From NCBI GenBank assembly GCA_017938645.1, contig JAGBBE010000129.1:1-10112 (forward strand): 10,112 bases of DNA, given 5' to 3'. Position 1 is the stretch's first letter; each line of letters begins with the position of its first letter. The notes below the pieces were generated by a model. The model did not search any database, was not told the DNA's origin, and saw only the letters and a program-made list of their open reading frames with translations. Below are positions 6,952-10,112 of this stretch, one piece after another. A program made the translations under genes and the position numbers. The DNA comes from Clostridia bacterium (GTDB lineage: Bacteria > Bacillota_A > Clostridia > Christensenellales > Aristaeellaceae).

Positions 6952-6986
6952 AAACGGCAACAGGGCCCGAAAGGGACTGACCGTTT
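6952..6986 (+). other. Hairpin just upstream of binding-protein gene
   Basis: AAACGG (6952-6957) pairs with CCGTTT (6981-6986). Inside, CAG/CTG and CCC-GAAA-GGG give further stacked pairing closed by a GAAA tetraloop. It ends 14 bases before the AGGAGG ribosome site at 7001-7006 and has no T-run, so it is not a terminator. A protective 5' structure after mRNA cleavage, raising binding-protein output over permease output, is the likeliest role. Confidence 0.6.
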
Positions 6987-7013
6987 GCAAAAAATAATTT
7001 AGGAGGTACCCCT

Positions 7014-7337
7014 ATGAAGAAACTGCTTGCTATCGTGCTGGCTCTCGTGATGCTCATGGCCATGGGCATGGCGTCTGCCGAAGAACCTGTCAAGCTGACC
7101 TGGTGGATGTTCACCACCGGTGACGCTCCGGTCGATTGGCCCGAGGTCGAAGCGAAGCTCAACGAGATCTCCCGCGAGAAGATCGGCGTTGAAATCGAGT
7201 ACAAGTGGATGACCGCTGACCAGATCAACCTGGCCACCCAGTCCGGCGAATACTTCGATCTGGCCTTCACCTGCGGCTGGTACAACGACTATGCCACGAA
7301 CATCGCCAACGGCATGTTCCTGGACATCGCGCCGTAA
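7014..7337 (+). CDS. Binding protein N-terminal fragment with signal peptide
   Basis: A 107-residue piece before the internal stop. It starts with a signal peptide: Lys2-Lys3, a hydrophobic core to about residue 18, and an Ala-Ser-Ala cleavage site after residue 22. There is no Cys at the cleavage point, so this is not a lipoprotein, although Gram-positive binding proteins are usually lipid-anchored. AGGAGG lies 7 bases before the ATG. On its own the fragment holds less than one lobe of the binding fold and should not bind ligand. Confidence 0.7.
   Translation: MKKLLAIVLALVMLMAMGMASAEEPVKLTWWMFTTGDAPVDWPEVEAKLNEISREKIGVEIEYKWMTADQINLATQSGEYFDLAFTCGWYNDYATNIANGMFLDIAP
7335..7337 (+). other. 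In-frame TAA within binding-protein gene
   Basis: The codons run GCG CCG TAA ATG GAT. TAA is used as a genuine stop by nagZ, the MurQ-like gene, both permeases and the serine hydrolase in this window, so codon reassignment is excluded. Selenocysteine and pyrrolysine use TGA and TAG, so neither explains it. Confidence 0.85.
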
Positions 7338-8477
7338 ATGGATCTCCTCGCCGACGCGAAGGCGCTGACCCCGGATAATATCTGGGCTGGCGTGACGCAG
7401 GGCGACAAGATCTATGGCTTCCCGCACGTTAAGGACTACGGCATCGAGGTCTTCTGGATTCTTGATACTGATTTCTTCGTTGACGAGCTCGGCCTCGATC
7501 CGACCAGCTACGAAGCGCAGCACATTGGCTTCGCTGAGATGGGCGAATACATGGCCAAGTATGTCGAGCTGCATCCTGGCGAGATCCCGCTCAAGGTCAA
7601 TAAGGGCGGCGCGACTTCCTGGATGAACGGTCTGGCTGACTGGATCTCCATGGAATACTGGCTGGGCCTCGACTGGGCGCAGAAGGGCACCGAGAACGAG
7701 CTGCAGGTTAAGTCCGCTCTGGACATCCCGAAGTTCACCGACGCGCTCTACACCCTGCATGACTGGTACGAGAAGGGCTACATCAACGCTGACGCCGCTG
7801 TTACCGAGTCCATGCCGCGCTCCATCGCCGGTGTTGTGCAGTCCGGTCAGGGCTGGTTTGGTGCTGAAACTGTTTGGGCCAACGCCAAGCAGAAGGCTTG
7901 CTTCATCTCCCGTTTCGATGGCCCGTATCTGACCACCGATGGTCTGATCGGTTCCGTCACCGCCGTTTCTTCCTACTCTGAGCATCCGGAAGAGGCTGTC
8001 AAGGCCATCAACCTGATGAACTCCGACGCTGAGTATCGCACCATCGCCCGTTACGGCATCGAAGGCAAGCACTACGAAGTCGTTGAGCCGGGCATCGTGA
8101 AGAGGACCGATCTGGGCAACTCTAACATGTCTCTGGCCGCCTACACTCAGGGTTCCTACGCTCTGGGCCCGGTTGAGGCTTCTCCGTTTGAGTCTGTTCC
8201 GGCTAACCCGAATCAGTGGACTGAGCTCGTCGAGCGCTACACCGCTGAGGCGATCACCTCTTCTGTTCTGGGCTTCATGCCGAACATTGAGCCGGTTGCT
8301 GACCAGTGCCTCGCGATGAAGAACGTTTGGGAACAGTACATCTACGAAATGCAGACCGGCACCTCCGATCCGGCCGTTGTCATTCCGGAGCTGAAGGCTG
8401 AGCTCGAGGCCGTTGGCCTGAACGAAGTCATCGCCGAGATCCAGGCGCAGCTGGACGCTTTCATGGCTGCGAAGTAA
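7338..8477 (+). CDS. Binding protein C-terminal fragment
   Basis: A 379-residue piece whose ATG directly abuts the internal stop (TAAATG) in the same frame. It contains most of the binding fold but no signal peptide. No ribosome site precedes it, so separate expression would depend on termination-reinitiation at the TAAATG junction, and the product would remain in the cytoplasm. It is best read as the continuation of the upstream fragment and not as an independent gene. Confidence 0.7.
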   Translation: MDLLADAKALTPDNIWAGVTQGDKIYGFPHVKDYGIEVFWILDTDFFVDELGLDPTSYEAQHIGFAEMGEYMAKYVELHPGEIPLKVNKGGATSWMNGLADWISMEYWLGLDWAQKGTENELQVKSALDIPKFTDALYTLHDWYEKGYINADAAVTESMPRSIAGVVQSGQGWFGAETVWANAKQKACFISRFDGPYLTTDGLIGSVTAVSSYSEHPEEAVKAINLMNSDAEYRTIARYGIEGKHYEVVEPGIVKRTDLGNSNMSLAAYTQGSYALGPVEASPFESVPANPNQWTELVERYTAEAITSSVLGFMPNIEPVADQCLAMKNVWEQYIYEMQTGTSDPAVVIPELKAELEAVGLNEVIAEIQAQLDAFMAAK

Positions 8478-8518
8478 TTTGTAGCTTGTCAAGCAAACTG
8501 CAACTGAGTAACCCTATG

Positions 8519-8550
8519 GGGCTGCTGCCAATCGGCAGCAGCCCTTTCTT
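8519..8550 (+). terminator. Intrinsic terminator after binding-protein gene
   Basis: GGGCTGCTGCC (8519-8529) and GGCAGCAGCCC (8534-8544) form a perfect 11-bp stem with an AATC loop, followed by TTTCTT. It ends the transporter transcript. The AAGGAGG of the acetyltransferase gene begins 5 bases past it, so any readthrough would express that gene. Confidence 0.9.
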
Positions 8551-8566
8551 GATGAAGGAGGAAGAC

Positions 8567-9709
8567 ATGATTAACTATCGTCAGGCCGAACTGCGTGACA
8601 TGGAAAGCATCATTGACCTTGCAAATATGGTGTTTTCCATGCTGCGCGTTCCTCATAATTTTTCACAGATGCTGCCTAAGGTATATGCTGCACCAAACCT
8701 GCAGCCCCAGATTCATGTGATAGCAGAAGAAGAGGGCAGGCTTGTTGGCTGCCTTGGTATGCTGGTATTTCCTTTGCGCATGGCAAACGAAACGTTGCGT
8801 GTTGGTTATTTGGGCACCATGGCTGTTCATCCGCGCGTCCGTGGGCGCGGCACAATGGGTGAGCTGATGGAAAAGCAGATCAAGCGAGGAAAGGAGTTGG
8901 GGCTTGATATGCTTGTGCTTGGAGGACAGCGCCAGCGATATGCCAGACATGGCTTTGAAACGTGCGGCGCAAACTATGTCTATAGCATCAGTAAAGCGAA
9001 TGTCAGGCACGCATATTCGGATGTTAGTTCAGAAGGGGTGACATTCCGGCTCATGCAGCCATCTGATGCTTCAACTGCCTATGCACTATATGATCGCCAG
9101 AGGGTGGCTGGTGCCCGTGAGATTATGAATTTTGTCGATGTACTGAAGAGTTATGGACGAGCCGGATGGATCATTGAACTGAACGGAGAGATCGTTGGAT
9201 ATCTGTGTGCATCATCAGATCTGCAGACAATAACAGAACTTGTTCTGGATAATGCAGAACTGTTGCCCGGCATTATTAAGGGATGGAGTGAAAAGACGGG
9301 CGGAAAGCTCCTGCATATTCATGCTGCTCCCCATGATGTGCATTTGAATGAGAGACTTGCTCCAGTCTGTGAAGGCTATTCATTGACGCCTAATTGCATG
9401 ATCAGAGTGCTGAATCCGAAGAATGTGATCAAGGCATATTTAGAGTTGAAGAACACATATGTCGCGCTTCAACCTGGCGTCCGTATTATCTCGTGGGAGG
9501 GGATGGGCGTATACAGAATTGAAATTGAGCAAAACGGTGGTATAGATGTGAATGAGTGTGGCGAGAAAGCGGATGTAGTGTTGACCGATCGACAGGCACA
9601 TCAGATCATGTTCGACTACAATCCGTATACATCGCGCCAGAAGAGAAAAGAACTGGATAATAACTGGTTTCCGTTGCCATTCCACATTTCTGAGCCGGAT
9701 AGTTTTTGA
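8567..9709 (+). CDS. Two-domain GNAT acetyltransferase, Eis-like
   Basis: A 380-residue protein with the three-part layout of the Eis family. The N-terminal GNAT domain (1 to about 145) has the acetyl-CoA loop R90-x-x-G-x-G in MAVHPRVRGRGTMGEL and then RYARHGFE at 124-131. A second GNAT-like domain spans about 155-270. A C-terminal SCP2-like sheet domain covers about 285-380 (GVYRIEIEQNGG). Such proteins transfer an acetyl group from acetyl-CoA to amines; some modify aminoglycosides, but the natural substrate of most, and of this one, is unknown. The start at 8567 has AAGGAGG 5 bases upstream; an in-frame ATG at 8486 would run through the terminator hairpin and is rejected. Synonymous codons are more A/T-ending than in the binding-protein gene, suggesting lower expression. 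No convincing promoter of its own is visible, so it may rely on readthrough. Confidence 0.85.
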   Translation: MINYRQAELRDMESIIDLANMVFSMLRVPHNFSQMLPKVYAAPNLQPQIHVIAEEEGRLVGCLGMLVFPLRMANETLRVGYLGTMAVHPRVRGRGTMGELMEKQIKRGKELGLDMLVLGGQRQRYARHGFETCGANYVYSISKANVRHAYSDVSSEGVTFRLMQPSDASTAYALYDRQRVAGAREIMNFVDVLKSYGRAGWIIELNGEIVGYLCASSDLQTITELVLDNAELLPGIIKGWSEKTGGKLLHIHAAPHDVHLNERLAPVCEGYSLTPNCMIRVLNPKNVIKAYLELKNTYVALQPGVRIISWEGMGVYRIEIEQNGGIDVNECGEKADVVLTDRQAHQIMFDYNPYTSRQKRKELDNNWFPLPFHISEPDSF

Positions 9710-9714
9710 ACCAC

Positions 9715-9741
9715 AGCGTCAGTCGTGAGACTGACGCTTTT
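9715..9741 (+). terminator. Intrinsic terminator after acetyltransferase gene
   Basis: AGCGTCAGTC (9715-9724) and GACTGACGCT (9729-9738) form a perfect 10-bp stem with a GTGA loop, followed by TTTT. It starts 5 bases after the TGA stop codon and isolates the acetyltransferase from the tRNA unit. Confidence 0.9.
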
Positions 9742-9761
9742 AAAAATATTCATAAAAGTGG

Positions 9762-9790
9762 TTGACAAAACGATCAGTATAGGATATAAT
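9762..9790 (+). promoter_or_regulatory. Consensus sigma-A promoter of the tRNA pair
   Basis: TTGACA (9762-9767), a 17-base spacer and TATAAT (9785-9790) are an exact consensus match, as expected for a stable-RNA promoter. Start is predicted near 9797, leaving a leader of about 29 bases before tRNA-Tyr. The 11-base dyad CGTTC-C-GAACG (9797-9807) sits at that start. Confidence 0.92.
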
Positions 9791-9825
9791 ATATCTCGTT
9801 CCGAACGGAGCACAAAATTGAATGT

Positions 9826-9910
<85 letters not shown>

Positions 9911-9918
9911 ACTTTTTC

Positions 9919-10005
9919 GCGGGAATGGCGGAATTGGCAGACGCGCTAGATTCAGGTTCTAGTGAGGGCAACTTCATGCAGGTTCAAGTCCTGTTTCCCG
10001 CACCA
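9919..10005 (+). tRNA. tRNA-Leu (CAG anticodon)
   Basis: An 87-base class II tRNA, 8 bases after tRNA-Tyr and presumably on the same transcript. The acceptor stem is GCGGGAA (9919-9925) with TTCCCGC, followed by A and encoded CCA ending at 10005. The anticodon stem is CTAGA/TCTAG around TTCAGGT, with CAG at 9953-9955, reading CTG. A long variable arm and the GCAGG-TTCAAGT-CCTGT T arm are present. Confidence 0.96.
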
Positions 10006-10040
10006 AAATCCGGACGAATATTCGTCCGGATTTCTTTTTT
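10006..10040 (+). terminator. Intrinsic terminator of the tRNA unit
   Basis: A perfect 28-bp palindrome centred at 10019/10020 (AAATCCGGACGAAT and its complement, 10006-10033) runs into TTTCTTTTTT (10031-10040). It begins directly after the CCA of tRNA-Leu, with no spacer. Confidence 0.9.
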
Positions 10041-10092
10041 GTTCGTTTTTTATACCGAACATTTGTCAACTCTGTTTTGGTGAAACGTTCGG
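10041..10092. other. Inverted repeats past the tRNA terminator
   Basis: GTTCG (10041-10045), CCGAAC (10055-10060) and GTTCGG (10087-10092) can pair in alternative ways. CGAACATTTGTCAA (10056-10069) matches the left half of the Gram-positive LexA box (CGAAC-N4-GTTCG) but not the right half. It could belong to the upstream region of a gene beyond the window edge; nothing firmer can be said. Confidence 0.25.
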
Positions 10093-10112
10093 ATTATGTC
10101 GCTCAAATGGAC

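Larger units (their letters stand above)
7014..8477 (+). pseudogene. Sugar ABC solute-binding protein gene broken by in-frame TAA
   Basis: Read through the TAA at 7335-7337, this is one continuous frame of 487 codons before its final stop. That fits the size of binding proteins that partner LplB/LplC-type permeases, which capture a sugar or glycan outside the membrane and deliver it to the permeases. Family features continue smoothly across the stop: an N-terminal strand region KLTWWMFTTGD, then after the stop the WAGVTQGDKIYGFPH substrate-checking region (124-138), and a helical C-terminus. No frame change is involved, so one base substitution (for example a Tyr TAC or TAT turned to TAA) explains it. 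Codon use is strongly biased to C- and G-ending codons, as in a highly expressed gene, with no sign of decay elsewhere. A recent nonsense mutation or a base-call error is most likely. Confidence 0.75.

Noticed and set aside
6940..6970. TTGACG at 6940-6945 as the -35 of a separate binding-protein promoter
   Set aside because: No -10-like hexamer follows at 16-19 bases; the region there is GC-rich (around GGGCCC).
6999..8492. Minus-strand open frame of 497 codons opposite the binding-protein gene
   Set aside because: It arises from the strong codon bias of the plus-strand gene, has no ribosome site, and its start lies outside the sense gene with no promoter. The internal TAA on the plus strand does not make the antisense frame a better candidate.
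8486..8566. Longer acetyltransferase start at 8486 adding 27 residues
   Set aside because: It would translate through the terminator hairpin and lacks a ribosome site, while the ATG at 8567 has AAGGAGG at the right distance.
10096..10112. ATG at 10096 as the start of a new gene
   Set aside because: No ribosome site and only five full codons visible before the window ends.

Overview
The window looks like a chromosomal segment of a Gram-positive-type anaerobe of the class Clostridia (Bacillota), probably gut-associated. This rests on strong AGGAGG ribosome sites, TTGACA/TATAAT-type promoters, intrinsic terminators, LplB-type sugar permeases, tRNA genes with encoded CCA, and an intergenic repeat of a style common in gut Clostridia. 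The exact genus cannot be read from the sequence.

Layout. Positions 1-105 hold no supported gene. Positions 106-3527 (minus strand) hold a two-gene unit: a 589-residue MurQ/GCKR-like double-SIS protein, followed by a GH3 beta-N-acetylhexosaminidase of the NagZ type. A perfect 15-bp hairpin separates them and an intrinsic terminator ends the unit. Positions 3591-3626 hold two overlapping, opposed sigma-A-type promoters. One drives the minus-strand pair. The other drives a plus-strand cytoplasmic serine hydrolase (3633-4694) whose ATG falls at the predicted transcription start, so its mRNA may be leaderless. Positions 4695-4840 hold a promoter with a 16-bp palindrome at the predicted start site. 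It leads into two sugar ABC permease genes (4841-6816), a structured repeat-rich gap (6817-7013), and the gene for the matching exported solute-binding protein (7014-8477). That binding-protein gene carries an in-frame TAA after residue 107. A strong terminator, a two-GNAT Eis-like acetyltransferase (8567-9709), another terminator, and a tRNA-Tyr/tRNA-Leu pair behind a consensus promoter fill the rest. The last 70 bases hold only short inverted repeats.

How it may work together. NagZ, a MurQ-like etherase relative and a beta-lactamase-fold hydrolase next to a carbohydrate ABC importer recall the murQ-amiE-nagZ peptidoglycan-recycling cluster of Bacillus subtilis, with ABC import in place of the PTS. 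Neither hydrolase has a signal peptide, so the model is that imported cell-wall glycans or glycopeptides are cut in the cytoplasm. The ATPase, a sugar kinase and a regulator are absent from the window. The MurQ-like protein also lacks one of the two catalytic glutamates of MurQ, so it may be a sensor or regulator, or act on a different sugar phosphate. The substrate is inferred from the neighbourhood and is not shown by the sequence.
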